From the NCBI GenBank assembly GCA_947173865.1, contig CAMWGS010000041.1:1-11679 (forward strand): a stretch of 11,679 nucleotides of DNA, in the 5' to 3' direction. Below are positions 6,489-11,679 of the stretch, piece by piece. Numbering within the stretch: the stretch's first letter is position 1; every line of letters starts with the position of its first letter. A model generated the notes under the pieces. That model searched no databases and was not told the DNA's origin. It worked only from the letters and a program-made list of their open reading frames with translations. The translations under genes were made by a program, and so were the position numbers. This stretch comes from an uncultured Ruminococcus sp. GTDB taxonomy: Bacteria > Bacillota > Clostridia > Oscillospirales > Ruminococcaceae.

Positions 6489-6854
6489 TCAGCAGTATTC
6501 AATATATACTGTAAGATTATTTTCACAGGCTATTATAAAAACATCAATAAGTATTTTCAGAACCTCATGACTTTTCGGAAATCTGATTTTTAAGTTATCA
6601 ACATTTTTAAGCTGCTGTAAAGCTGACTGACTATCAGGGACTTTCCAGTTGTCGTTGTCGAACTCAATACAAAGCTGATAATATTCGGCAAGACTTGTCC
6701 AGCCATTTTCAGTAGGTTCTATTGTGTTGATTATGTCACTGAAATAACCGTCCCATATATGAATTTTTTCAGTAAGGCAGTCACCGCTGTAAAGACAAAA
6801 AATGTATTCAGATTCACCTTCGAAACCGTCATAATATTTGTAATTTTCAGTCAT
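6489..6854 (-). CDS. Small acidic protein of unknown function, upstream partner of the 109-residue gene
   Basis: A 121-residue, acidic, Trp/Tyr-rich cytosolic protein. It has the same MTEN start as its downstream neighbour, then IFCLYSGDCLTEKIHIWDGYF, a segment NGWTSLAEYYQLCIEFDN, and a C-terminal alpha/beta unit ending NNLTVYIEYC. No family was recognised. The pattern is reminiscent of polymorphic-toxin immunity proteins, offered only as a possibility. Start: GAGGT 6 bases before the ATG at 6854. It leads the two-gene unit and follows the tandem terminators of the tRNA block, so it needs its own promoter in 6855-6930, where I see only weak candidates. Confidence 0.75.
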   Translation of the reverse strand: MTENYKYYDGFEGESEYIFCLYSGDCLTEKIHIWDGYFSDIINTIEPTENGWTSLAEYYQLCIEFDNDNWKVPDSQSALQQLKNVDNLKIRFPKSHEVLKILIDVFIIACENNLTVYIEYC

Positions 6855-6935
6855 ATATTTACCTCACAGCAAAATAAATACATTTCTGCACAATAGAGTA
6901 TATTTTCCGTGCAAAACCTCTTTTTTTTCGGACAT

Positions 6936-6963
6936 AAAAAAGCCCTTGCAGATAAATGCAAGG
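6936..6963 (-). terminator. Second terminator of the tRNA-Thr/Tyr operon
   Basis: On the minus strand, CCTTGCA (6963-6957) and TGCAAGG (6950-6944) form a 7-bp stem followed by GC and six T. A competing outer pairing, GCCCTT with AAGGGC (about 6972-6942), is also possible. It lies about 20 bases beyond the first terminator, giving a tandem stop before the 6489-6854 gene. Confidence 0.75.
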
Positions 6964-6982
6964 TTTAAGGGCGTAGTAATGG

Positions 6983-7010
6983 AAAAAAATAACCCCGAAT
7001 ATTTTCGGGG
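6983..7010 (-). terminator. First terminator of the tRNA-Thr/Tyr operon
   Basis: CCCCGAA (7010-7004) pairs with TTCGGGG (6999-6993) around a 4-base loop, followed on the minus strand by TTATTTTTTT. It begins only 5 bases past the encoded CCA of tRNA-Tyr. Confidence 0.9.
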
Positions 7011-7015
7011 CTACT

Positions 7016-7101
7016 TGGTGGGAGAGGATGGATTCGGACCATCGAAGCTGAAAAGCAACAGATTTACAGTCTGCCCCCTTTGGCCACTCGGGAACTCTCC
7101 C
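7016..7101 (-). tRNA. tRNA-Tyr (anticodon GTA)
   Basis: An 86-base class II tRNA with a long variable arm. The acceptor arms GGGAGAG (7101-7095) and CTCTCCC (7026-7020) pair fully, followed by discriminator A and encoded CCA (complement of 7016-7018). The anticodon GTA (complement of 7065-7067) sits in the loop CTGTAAA, and the T loop GGTCCGAATCC is present. The long variable arm and GTA identify tyrosine. It is the distal gene of the Thr-Tyr operon. Confidence 0.96.
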
Positions 7102-7140
7102 AAACTATTTTTTAAAAGCTATCGGAATTTACCGATAAAA

Positions 7141-7216
7141 TGGAGCTGGTGGACGGACTCGAACCCCCGACCTGCTGATTACAAATCAGCTGCTCTACCA
7201 ACTGAGCTACACCAGC
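7141..7216 (-). tRNA. tRNA-Thr (anticodon TGT)
   Basis: A 76-base tRNA with acceptor GCTGGTG/CACCAGC, discriminator T, and encoded CCA (complement of 7141-7143). The D arm AGCTCAGTTGGTAGAGC and T loop GTTCGAGTC are standard. The anticodon TGT (complement of 7181-7183) lies in the loop of stem CTGAT/ATCAG. It is the first gene of the Thr-Tyr operon, 39 bases before tRNA-Tyr. Confidence 0.97.
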
Positions 7217-7260
7217 TTAACTACTTTATGCTGTCGTTGTTTGTCTCACTCGACTTATTT

Positions 7261-7289
7261 ATTATAGCACATTATTTTTGATTTGTCAA
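7261..7289 (-). promoter_or_regulatory. Perfect consensus promoter of the tRNA-Thr/Tyr operon
   Basis: Reading leftward, TTGACA (complement of 7284-7289), exactly 17 bases, then TATAAT (complement of 7261-7266). The 5' end of tRNA-Thr lies 44 bases beyond the -10 box. Confidence 0.9.
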
Positions 7290-7332
7290 GTACTTTTTTG
7301 AAATTTTTCAAAATTTTTTGTTGTTTTTTATG

Positions 7333-7409
7333 TGGTCGAGGCGACAGGACTCGAACCTGCGGCATCTTGGTCCCAAACCAAGCACTCTACCAAACTGAGC
7401 TACGCCTCG
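7333..7409 (-). tRNA. tRNA-Pro (anticodon TGG)
   Basis: A 77-base tRNA with acceptor CGAGGCG/CGCCTCG, discriminator A, and encoded CCA (complement of 7333-7335). The anticodon TGG (complement of 7373-7375) sits in the loop TTTGGGA of stem CTTGG/CCAAG. It has its own promoter at 7442-7470. Only weak AT-rich structure follows it at about 7290-7325, so some transcription may continue into the Thr-Tyr unit. Confidence 0.97.
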
Positions 7410-7441
7410 GACAATATTTGTCCTTGTCGGACAGCTTTTAT

Positions 7442-7470
7442 ATTATATCAGAATATAGATGAAATGTCAA
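7442..7470 (-). promoter_or_regulatory. Perfect consensus promoter of tRNA-Pro
   Basis: Reading leftward, TTGACA (complement of 7465-7470), exactly 17 bases, then TATAAT (complement of 7442-7447). A short leader containing GGACAA/TTGTCC inverted arms precedes the mature tRNA end at 7409. Confidence 0.9.
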
Positions 7471-7537
7471 TAGTTTTTTTATAATTCGTGAAACCGCACA
7501 ATCAAACGATGTCTGATTTGTATATTTTCAACAAATG

Positions 7538-7566
7538 AAAAAGCTGCCACAAATTAATGTAGCAGC
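7538..7566 (-). terminator. Terminator of the acidic membrane protein gene
   Basis: On the minus strand, GCTGCTAC (7566-7559) pairs with GTGGCAGC (7550-7543), 8 bp with one G-U, and is followed by five T. It lies 10 bases beyond the stop codon of the gene at 7577-7819. Confidence 0.85.
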
Positions 7567-7576
7567 ATACTATTCA

Positions 7577-7819
7577 TTATTCCTCGTCCTTAGCAGTAGC
7601 TTCGCCTGCTTCTGCTGTAGTTTCCTCAACAGTTTCAGCTTCTTCTGCAACTTCTTCGTCCTCTACTTCAGCAATTTCAAGGTCGATATCGTCATAGAAA
7701 TCATCATCATCGAAATCATCATAATCATTATCGGAGTTATCCTTGAACAGACGGGACGCAATAGCACCAACTGCTGCAACTGCACCTACAGCGAGCATTC
7801 CAGCTAAAAATTTATTCAT
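7577..7819 (-). CDS. Short membrane-anchored protein with a highly acidic tail
   Basis: An 80-residue protein. Residues 4-21 form a Gly/Ala/Val-rich hydrophobic segment (FLAGMLAVGAVAAVGAIA), then comes a basic boundary (SRLFK), and the remaining residues are almost all Asp, Glu, Ala and Thr, including runs such as DDDDFYDDIDLE. The basic flank suggests the acidic tail is in the cytoplasm. The layout resembles small YtxH-like membrane proteins, but no motif confirms it. The start at 7819 is chosen over an upstream TTG because a GAGG site (AGAGGAA) lies 8 bases before this ATG. Its promoter is at 7897-7925 and its terminator at 7538-7566, so it is monocistronic, with possible read-through from rsmE just upstream. 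Function unknown. Confidence 0.8.
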   Translation of the reverse strand: MNKFLAGMLAVGAVAAVGAIASRLFKDNSDNDYDDFDDDDFYDDIDLEIAEVEDEEVAEEAETVEETTAEAGEATAKDEE

Positions 7820-7896
7820 TTTTAATTCCTCTTTTCTCCGCAAGATATATTATTTTACCGAACCGCTTGCGAACGGCTGCGATAAAGCATATACTT

Positions 7897-7925
7897 ATTA
7901 TAACATATTTTTTTCGAATTTTCAA
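7897..7925 (-). promoter_or_regulatory. Promoter of the acidic membrane protein gene
   Basis: Reading leftward, TTGAAA (complement of 7920-7925), 17 bases, then TATAAT (complement of 7897-7902). It lies 4 bases after the rsmE stop codon. The leader contains a small GC-rich hairpin near 7862-7880 (CCGTT/AGCGG). Confidence 0.8.
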
Positions 7926-7929
7926 CACT

Positions 7930-8652
7930 TTACATATTATTTGTTAAAAACATCAAAATTGACATAGCAGTTATTGGTGCAGTTTCACAACGAAGTATTC
8001 TTTTCCCAAGCCATACACGTACAGCCCCGACTTCGTCGGCTGATTTTACTTCTTCCGAATCAAATCCGCCTTCACTTCCTATAACAAGACCTACAGTCTT
8101 TACGCCGTCAAAATTCACTTCACCAAATGAGTGTCCGCCTTCTTCCTCATAAAGAATAACAGTACGGTCAAGCTCTTTCATCATTTCAAGTGACTTTTTA
8201 TAGCTGACTATCGGAGTTACTTCTGGAATAATTCCCCTGCCCGACTGCTTGGCTGCCTGTTCAGCTATTTTTTGCAGACGGGGAAGTTTTTTTGAAAAGT
8301 CCTTTTCGTCAGGACGTGAAATACATCGCCTTGTAAGTACAGGAACTATTCTTGATACACCCAATTCAACGCTTTTCTGAATTATATATTCAAACTTGTC
8401 CAGTTTTGGAACAGCCTGAAAAAGAGTTACATTAATATCAGGTTCAGCAGCACATATATTTTTTGAAACAAGGTCAAGATAAACCGTATCTGGCGTAATA
8501 CTGACTATAACACAGTTATAGTCCATACCGTTACAGCAGACCGTTATTTCCTCGCCTTTTTTCATACGCAGAGAACGACCTATATGATTAGCGTCACTGC
8601 CTGTAATTGTAATATTTGTTTCGTCAATTTCATTTGTAAAAAATCTTGGCAT
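7930..8652 (-). CDS. rsmE: 16S rRNA (uracil1498-N3)-methyltransferase
   Basis: A 240-residue SPOUT-family enzyme that uses S-adenosylmethionine to methylate N3 of U1498 in 16S rRNA, in the decoding region of the 30S subunit. An N-terminal PUA-like RNA-binding domain covers about 1-70 (RFF, DANHIGRSLRMKKGEEI). The SPOUT domain follows, with LFQAVPKLDKFEYIIQKSVELGV (78-99 region), KIAEQAAKQSGRG (128-140), and the knot motifs IGSEGGF (191-197) and LGKRILRCETA (215-225) that bind the cofactor. Length and motif order match the family. The ATG at 8652 follows a GGCGGTGAG ribosome site, and a promoter lies at 8685-8713. The gene usually sits next to prmA; no prmA is in this window. Confidence 0.95.
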   Translation of the reverse strand: MPRFFTNEIDETNITITGSDANHIGRSLRMKKGEEITVCCNGMDYNCVIVSITPDTVYLDLVSKNICAAEPDINVTLFQAVPKLDKFEYIIQKSVELGVSRIVPVLTRRCISRPDEKDFSKKLPRLQKIAEQAAKQSGRGIIPEVTPIVSYKKSLEMMKELDRTVILYEEEGGHSFGEVNFDGVKTVGLVIGSEGGFDSEEVKSADEVGAVRVWLGKRILRCETAPITAMSILMFLTNNM

Positions 8653-8684
8653 AATCTCACCGCCGTTATAATAAGTTATCTTTT

Positions 8685-8713
8685 ATTATACTACAAAAAT
8701 ATGTATATTTCAA
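8685..8713 (-). promoter_or_regulatory. Promoter of rsmE
   Basis: Reading leftward, TTGAAA (complement of 8708-8713), 17 bases, then TATAAT (complement of 8685-8690). The rsmE ATG is 32 bases further on. Confidence 0.8.
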
Positions 8714-8746
8714 GTATTATGTATAAATAAAAGTAACTTCTGATAT

Positions 8747-8784
8747 TAAAAAATAACCGCCATGAAGAAACACACAACGGTTAT
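8747..8784 (-). terminator. Terminator downstream of the decayed membrane-protein gene
   Basis: On the minus strand, ATAACCG (8784-8778) pairs with CGGTTAT (8759-8753) around an 18-base loop, and a run of T follows (complement of 8747-8753). It lies about 100 bases beyond the stop at 8887. Positions 8785-8886 contain no gene or other signal that I can see. Confidence 0.6.
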
Positions 8785-8886
8785 ATAAATTTTTCAGAAC
8801 CCCATGATATCAGTACATCGCTGTTTATAAGTGATTTGAGTGATATGTGGTTGATATTAAGCAACTTTTACGGGATTATCTATAAT

Positions 8887-9351
8887 TTAAATATTTCCTG
8901 TATAGTTTATTGTATTCACTGCGTCTTTTATATCCTCAGCACGTTCATCACTTGCGATTATATTTAAAGCTTCTCCCAGTGAATTTGCACTACCATACTT
9001 TACCAATTCTTTAATCTTATTGAAATATGCTAATTCACGGTACTGAGATGGAAGCCATGAAAGTACACTATATGCAATCACTGTATGTTCAGCATAAATT
9101 TTATCATAATTTTTCTGTAATTTTTTACTCTTAACAGAAATACGTCTCCAAAGTATCAATGGGAAAAAGGTAATTAGAGTTAAACTTACCTGCAGTACAG
9201 GGTGAGATTCAAGTATGCCTGCAATTTGAAAACCTAACCCCATAAAATAATAGTTAATATAAATTTTATTATGAAAGAGAGATTCCATTGACTATTTATA
9301 CTTGTTCAGCTTGTCAAGTGCTTCAAATAATTTCTGTTCTTTTTCATTCAT
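8887..9351 (-). pseudogene. Membrane-protein gene interrupted by one in-frame TAG
   Basis: An ATG at 9351, preceded by AAAGGA, opens a frame that reads MNEKEQKLFEALDKLNKYK and then TAG (complement of 9292-9294). The same frame continues without a shift for a further 134 codons to TAA at 8887. Read through, the product would be about 154 residues: a short charged N-terminus, one or two hydrophobic segments (about 36-70, including LQVSLTLITFFPLILW), a basic stretch RRISVKSKKL, and a soluble tail containing LSWLPSQYRELAYFNKIKELVKYG and SLGEALNII. The internal ATG right after the TAG (9288) has no ribosome site, so I think the frame was once a single gene. It follows the lipoprotein pseudogene by 40 bases. 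I recognise no named family. Confidence 0.7.
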
Positions 9352-9391
9352 AATAATATCATCCTTTCATAATTTGTATGGGGTTTATAAT

Positions 9392-10177
9392 TTAATTTTC
9401 AGTCAGAATCTGGTCAGGATACTTTTCATAAAAATCATTTGCAACATCTTTTCCATTGCTCATTACTGGATATATTATGACAAGAGTTTGAGATTCATCA
9501 TCTGAAGTGAAACAAAATTCTATAAAGTATTCACATTCTCTTTTATGGTCGTCATTGTGATAAAGATTGTAGTCATCAACATACATATCTTTATCATGGT
9601 GTTCACCGCAATATCAGATTCTTGAACCTTCTTGACTTTCAAAATCGTGGGTGCCATAAGCTGCTATTACGTCTTCTTTTGTGGAAACGTGTCCCTTGGC
9701 AAACTCAACTGTATCATCAAATTCACCACATAAACTCATTTGGATAACTATTATATTATCCGATATGTTGTCTGTAATTGTATCTGTTTCGAGGTCATAA
9801 TCATTCCGAGTAAAATTGTATCAATATACAGATGTGTCTATATCGTCAGCAAAAAACTGTAAATAATATTTCATGCCTGCTTTTAATTTAGTACAATAAT
9901 TGGTATCAAGTTCAAAGCCTGCTAAATATAAATCATTTATAGGACATGGTAAAGAAACAGCATTTCCATTTACAGAGACCTGAAAATCGAATAAATCATC
10001 TGATAATTCTGTAATTTCAGAAGTATTTTTATCTTCAACTGATTTATCAGAAATTGTTGAATTGATATTGCTGGATTAATTGTCAGACGAAGAATCATCA
10101 CTCTTACCGCACTCCGTAAAAGATGCAAAAAGTGATGTTACAACAATGAATAAAATAACATTTTTTAAATTTTTCAT
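9392..10177 (-). pseudogene. Lipoprotein gene with three in-frame stop codons
   Basis: A single frame of about 262 codons runs from ATG 10177 to TAA 9392. It is broken by TAA at codon 34 (complement of 10076-10078), TGA at codon 119 (9821-9823) and TGA at codon 188 (9614-9616), with no frameshift. The signals upstream are intact: AAGGAGG 6 bases before the ATG and a promoter at 10210-10238. The N-terminus is a lipoprotein-like signal, but the lipobox reads S-F-T-E-C, where Ala or Gly is expected before the Cys. Downstream segments such as FDFQVSVNGNAVSLPCPIND, YLAGFELD, GMKYYLQFF and the C-terminal EYFIEFCFTSDDESQTLVII look like a normal secreted domain. An ATG at 10180 is an alternative start. 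A family resembling other clostridial extracellular lipoproteins is likely but not named. Confidence 0.8.
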
Positions 10178-10209
10178 CATAATCCTCCTTACTTGAATTT
10201 ATGAATACC

Positions 10210-10238
10210 ATTATAGCATATCTTCTTATAGTTGTCAG
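10210..10238 (-). promoter_or_regulatory. Promoter of the lipoprotein pseudogene
   Basis: Reading leftward, CTGACA (complement of 10233-10238), 17 bases, then TATAAT (complement of 10210-10215). The promoter and the ribosome site remain intact although the coding region is broken. Confidence 0.7.
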
Positions 10239-10261
10239 TAGTTTCAGTTATAATTTTTTTC

Positions 10262-10280
10262 AGTTGAAAAATAGTCAACT
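10262..10280. promoter_or_regulatory. Palindrome, possible operator of the Xre-family gene
   Basis: AGTTGA (10262-10267) and TCAACT (10275-10280) are perfect inverted arms separated by 7 bases. It sits 37 bases before the Xre-type ATG and between the two divergent genes. Autoregulation by the adjacent regulator is an inference from position. Confidence 0.4.
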
Positions 10281-10316
10281 TTCACATTTTTTAATCATAT
10301 AAAAGGCGGTATATTT

Positions 10317-10586
10317 ATGGAAGGCAGTAAAATTATCATTACTCTTGAAGATTATCGAAAGGAGCATAATATAAGCAAGTACAAAATCATCAAAAACTGT
10401 GGAGTCGGTTCAACACAGCTCAACAACTACTGTAATAACAATGTATCACGCATTGATTTACCTGTACTTGCACGTATATGCGATTATTTAGAATGTGACA
10501 TCAGTGACATTCTGGAATATGTTCCCGAAAAGGAATCAGAACTCGAAAAGGAATATGACGAAGAACAGGAAGCAGAACTTGAATGA
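10317..10586 (+). CDS. Xre-family (Cro/C1-type) transcriptional regulator
   Basis: An 89-residue DNA-binding protein. One helix-turn-helix covers about residues 10-66: EDYRKEHNISKYKIIKNCGV, then STQLNNYCNN as the recognition-helix region, then LPVLARICDYLECDISDILEY, the standard end of Cro/C1 domains. The last 20 residues are a Glu/Asp-rich tail (EKEYDEEQEAELE) that is probably disordered. Start: AAGGCGG, 7 bases before the ATG. It is flanked by a palindrome (10262-10280) upstream and a strong terminator (10590-10634) downstream, so it is monocistronic. No toxin gene is adjacent on its strand, so a toxin-antitoxin role is not supported. It is intact, unlike its neighbours on both sides. Confidence 0.9.
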   Translation: MEGSKIIITLEDYRKEHNISKYKIIKNCGVGSTQLNNYCNNNVSRIDLPVLARICDYLECDISDILEYVPEKESELEKEYDEEQEAELE

Positions 10587-10589
10587 CCA

Positions 10590-10634
10590 AAAATCCCCTG
10601 AACGCTTGTTATAACTTGTGTTCAGAGGGATTTT
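10590..10634 (+). terminator. Terminator of the Xre-family gene
   Basis: AAAATCCC (10590-10597) pairs with GGGATTTT (10627-10634). Inside, CTGAACGC pairs with the opposite GTGTTCAG after one bulged A. The T run is part of the stem, and the hairpin begins 4 bases after the stop codon. Confidence 0.8.
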
Positions 10635-10655
10635 CCTGTAATTGTATAAAATTTG

Positions 10656-10684
10656 TTTACAATATGTTTCATGTGTGTTATAAT
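10656..10684 (+). promoter_or_regulatory. Promoter of the macro-domain pseudogene
   Basis: TTTACA (10656-10661), a 17-base spacer, and TATAAT (10679-10684). It points at the macro-domain remnant. Confidence 0.7.
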
Positions 10685-10704
10685 AAAAATAATATTCGTT
10701 ATAT

Positions 10705-11093
10705 ATGACAGAAAGGAAAATATATAATATTATACATTTGACTAAAGAAAAAAGTGACATTTTTGAATGTGTAGCTGATGCACTTGTTTTTCCTGCCAGT
10801 AATTCCCCGAAAATATATGATAAAAAAGCAGAAGAAAAGAACTTTTAGAGGCACGGAAAAATATGGGCAGACTTGAAAACGATGAGGCTGATATAACAGA
10901 AAGCTTTGGACTGAAAGAAAAATATAAATATCTTATACATACTTCTATTCCAAGATATAAATCAGGTCATTCATATCATAAAATGAAAAACTACTATATA
11001 AATTCATTACGCTGTGCTGAGAAAAAGAATCTGAAATCTGTAGTGTTTCCTGTTCTCGGAGCAGGTGTCGGTTCAATAACAGTACCATTATAA
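10705..11093 (+). pseudogene. Macro-domain (ADP-ribose-binding) gene, broken
   Basis: Two adjoining frames together give a macro domain. The first (10705-10848, 47 codons) contains DIFECVADALVFPASNS. The second, from about 10828 in the other frame, reads RKELLEARKNMG, ADITESFGLKEKYKYLIHT, then CAEKKNLKSVVFPVLGAGVGS. These match the family order: the VNAAN-like strand, the L..C-type helix, G.A..T....L.....IHT, and the (A/V)FP..GAGVG loop. Three lesions are visible: a one-base loss near 10829 shifting the frame, absence of the glycine-rich substrate loop expected between SNSPKI and YDKKA, and loss of the C-terminus after GAGVGSI. A ribosome site AAAGGA (10712-10717) faces an ATT at 10729, suggesting that the original ATG was also lost. 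Confidence 0.75.
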
Positions 11094-11299
11094 TTTAAAG
11101 TCTGTAAAAATGATTTTATAATTCCAAGACGCTTTCCCATAGATAATTTTGTATACTCGTCTACTTTTTTGGAAAGATATTTATCTTTCGATGCTATATA
11201 TTCACGTGTAATAACAGGGCATAAGGCTTGTGGAATATAATATGAATCATGCTTTTTTGATTTATCGTATACAGCAATAGCAGGTGCATTTGTATCCAT
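10994..11299 (-). pseudogene. Unrecognised gene truncated at the macro-domain junction
   Basis: From ATG 11299 the frame encodes a plausible charged protein: MDTNAPAIAVYDKSKKHDSY, then PQALCPVITREYIASKDKYL, then KVDEYTKLSMGKRLGIIKSF. Near 11095 the frame enters DNA that is antisense to the macro-domain remnant and continues only by chance to 10994, so the native C-terminus appears to be missing. Only about 70 residues look genuine. The ATG comes 5 bases after the stop of the gene at 11305-11679, without a good ribosome site, so it may depend on coupling. No family was recognised. Confidence 0.5.
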
Positions 11300-11304
11300 A
11301 TTCT

Positions 11305-11679
11305 TTAATTTCCAAGGAGTCTGCCTATTCCAAGATTTATACTTCCTATATCTTTCTCTATGGGTGTGTCAAGTACTTCTGTAATTGTATACATTCCGCC
11401 AAATGATGACCACAAGCATTTTACTTTCATTCCAATGACAGACATATTATGTTTGATTAAATCATAAATATTACTTTTACTTTCATATTCACATTTTATA
11501 TTAACGGATAAGTACGCTGTTCCGTCAGTCAAGACTTCCGTATCAATTTTGAAAATTCTTTTTATTCCAACATTCAGCTTGTTTTTCGGCGTATCAAGTA
11601 ATACAGAATATTCATTCTCGATAGTGTAATCATAAGCAAATTTATTTTTAGAACAATAGGATATAATTTTTCTATATAC
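11305..11679 (-). CDS. Unrecognised protein, 5' end beyond the right edge
   Basis: The frame is open from the right edge to TAA at 11305, at least 124 codons. A TTG at 11532 is not needed as a start, because coding-like sequence continues upstream of it (ISYCSKNKFAYDYTIENEYS, then LLDTPKNKLNVGIKRIFKID). Visible features are mixed beta-rich segments (TAYLSVNIKCEYESKS), a helix NIYDLIKHNMSVIGMK, WSSFGGMYTITEVLDTP, and a C-terminus GSINLGIGRLLGN. No membrane segment or known motif is seen. The downstream frame at 11299 begins 5 bases later, so the two probably formed an operon. Confidence 0.6.
   Translation of the reverse strand, partial: VYRKIISYCSKNKFAYDYTIENEYSVLLDTPKNKLNVGIKRIFKIDTEVLTDGTAYLSVNIKCEYESKSNIYDLIKHNMSVIGMKVKCLWSSFGGMYTITEVLDTPIEKDIGSINLGIGRLLGN

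Noticed and set aside
6946..7281. Plus-strand reading frame across the tRNA block
   Set aside because: It overlaps two tRNA genes and their terminators and has no ribosome site.
9392..10177. TGA read as selenocysteine or tryptophan in the interrupted lipoprotein
   Set aside because: A TAA also interrupts the same frame and a TAG the neighbour, so no single recoding explains them. No hairpin follows the TGA codons, and TGA is the normal stop of guaB, the Xre gene and the 6489-6854 gene.
10317..11093. Xre regulator plus macro domain as an active toxin-antitoxin (DarTG-like) pair
   Set aside because: The macro gene is broken in several places, a terminator separates the two, and no DarT-like gene is present.
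1..11679. CRISPR array, insertion sequence or rRNA gene
   Set aside because: I found no regularly spaced repeats, no transposase motif or terminal inverted repeats, and no rRNA-like sequence on either strand.

Overview
The window looks like chromosomal DNA from a low-GC Gram-positive bacterium of the class Clostridia. A Ruminococcus-like member of the Oscillospirales is my best guess. The reasons are AT-rich intergenic DNA, strong AGGAGG-type ribosome sites, near-consensus TTGACA/TATAAT promoters with 17-base spacers, tRNA genes with encoded CCA, and short lipoproteins of a style common in these gut bacteria. The genus is inferred from style, not from a marker gene.

Layout. Positions 1-1659 hold the first eight codons of a Rossmann-type gene running off the left edge, a strong hairpin terminator, and guaB (IMP dehydrogenase) with its promoter, all on the minus strand. 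Positions 1740-2010 hold no protein gene. They contain a compact structured RNA on the minus strand behind a perfect promoter, and a plus-strand terminator. Positions 2044-2716 are a plus-strand phage-type BRO-N gene whose C-terminal tail is out of frame. Positions 2755-4091 are two translationally coupled lipoprotein genes that appear to be diverged copies. Positions 4276-6093 are typA/bipA (ribosome-associated GTPase), followed at 6150-6854 by two small coupled genes of unknown function that resemble orphan immunity genes. Positions 6936-7470 are a tRNA block: Pro alone, then Thr-Tyr, each unit with its own perfect promoter, ending in tandem terminators. Positions 7577-8713 are a short membrane-anchored acidic protein and rsmE (16S rRNA m3U1498 methyltransferase).

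From 8887 to the right edge the window changes character and becomes a gene graveyard. It holds a membrane-protein gene with one in-frame TAG, a lipoprotein gene with three in-frame stops and no frameshift, an intact Xre-family regulator with a palindrome in front of it, a macro-domain gene that is frameshifted, internally deleted and truncated, and two unrecognised minus-strand reading frames, one cut at its 3' end and one running off the window.

The housekeeping genes (guaB, typA, rsmE, tRNAs) are independent units rather than one pathway. The least explained element is the roughly 110-nt structured RNA at 1822-1932. Its 15-bp closing stem is fully paired only when read on the minus strand, and the promoter places the start of transcription almost exactly at the foot of that stem. 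I could not assign it to a known RNA class.
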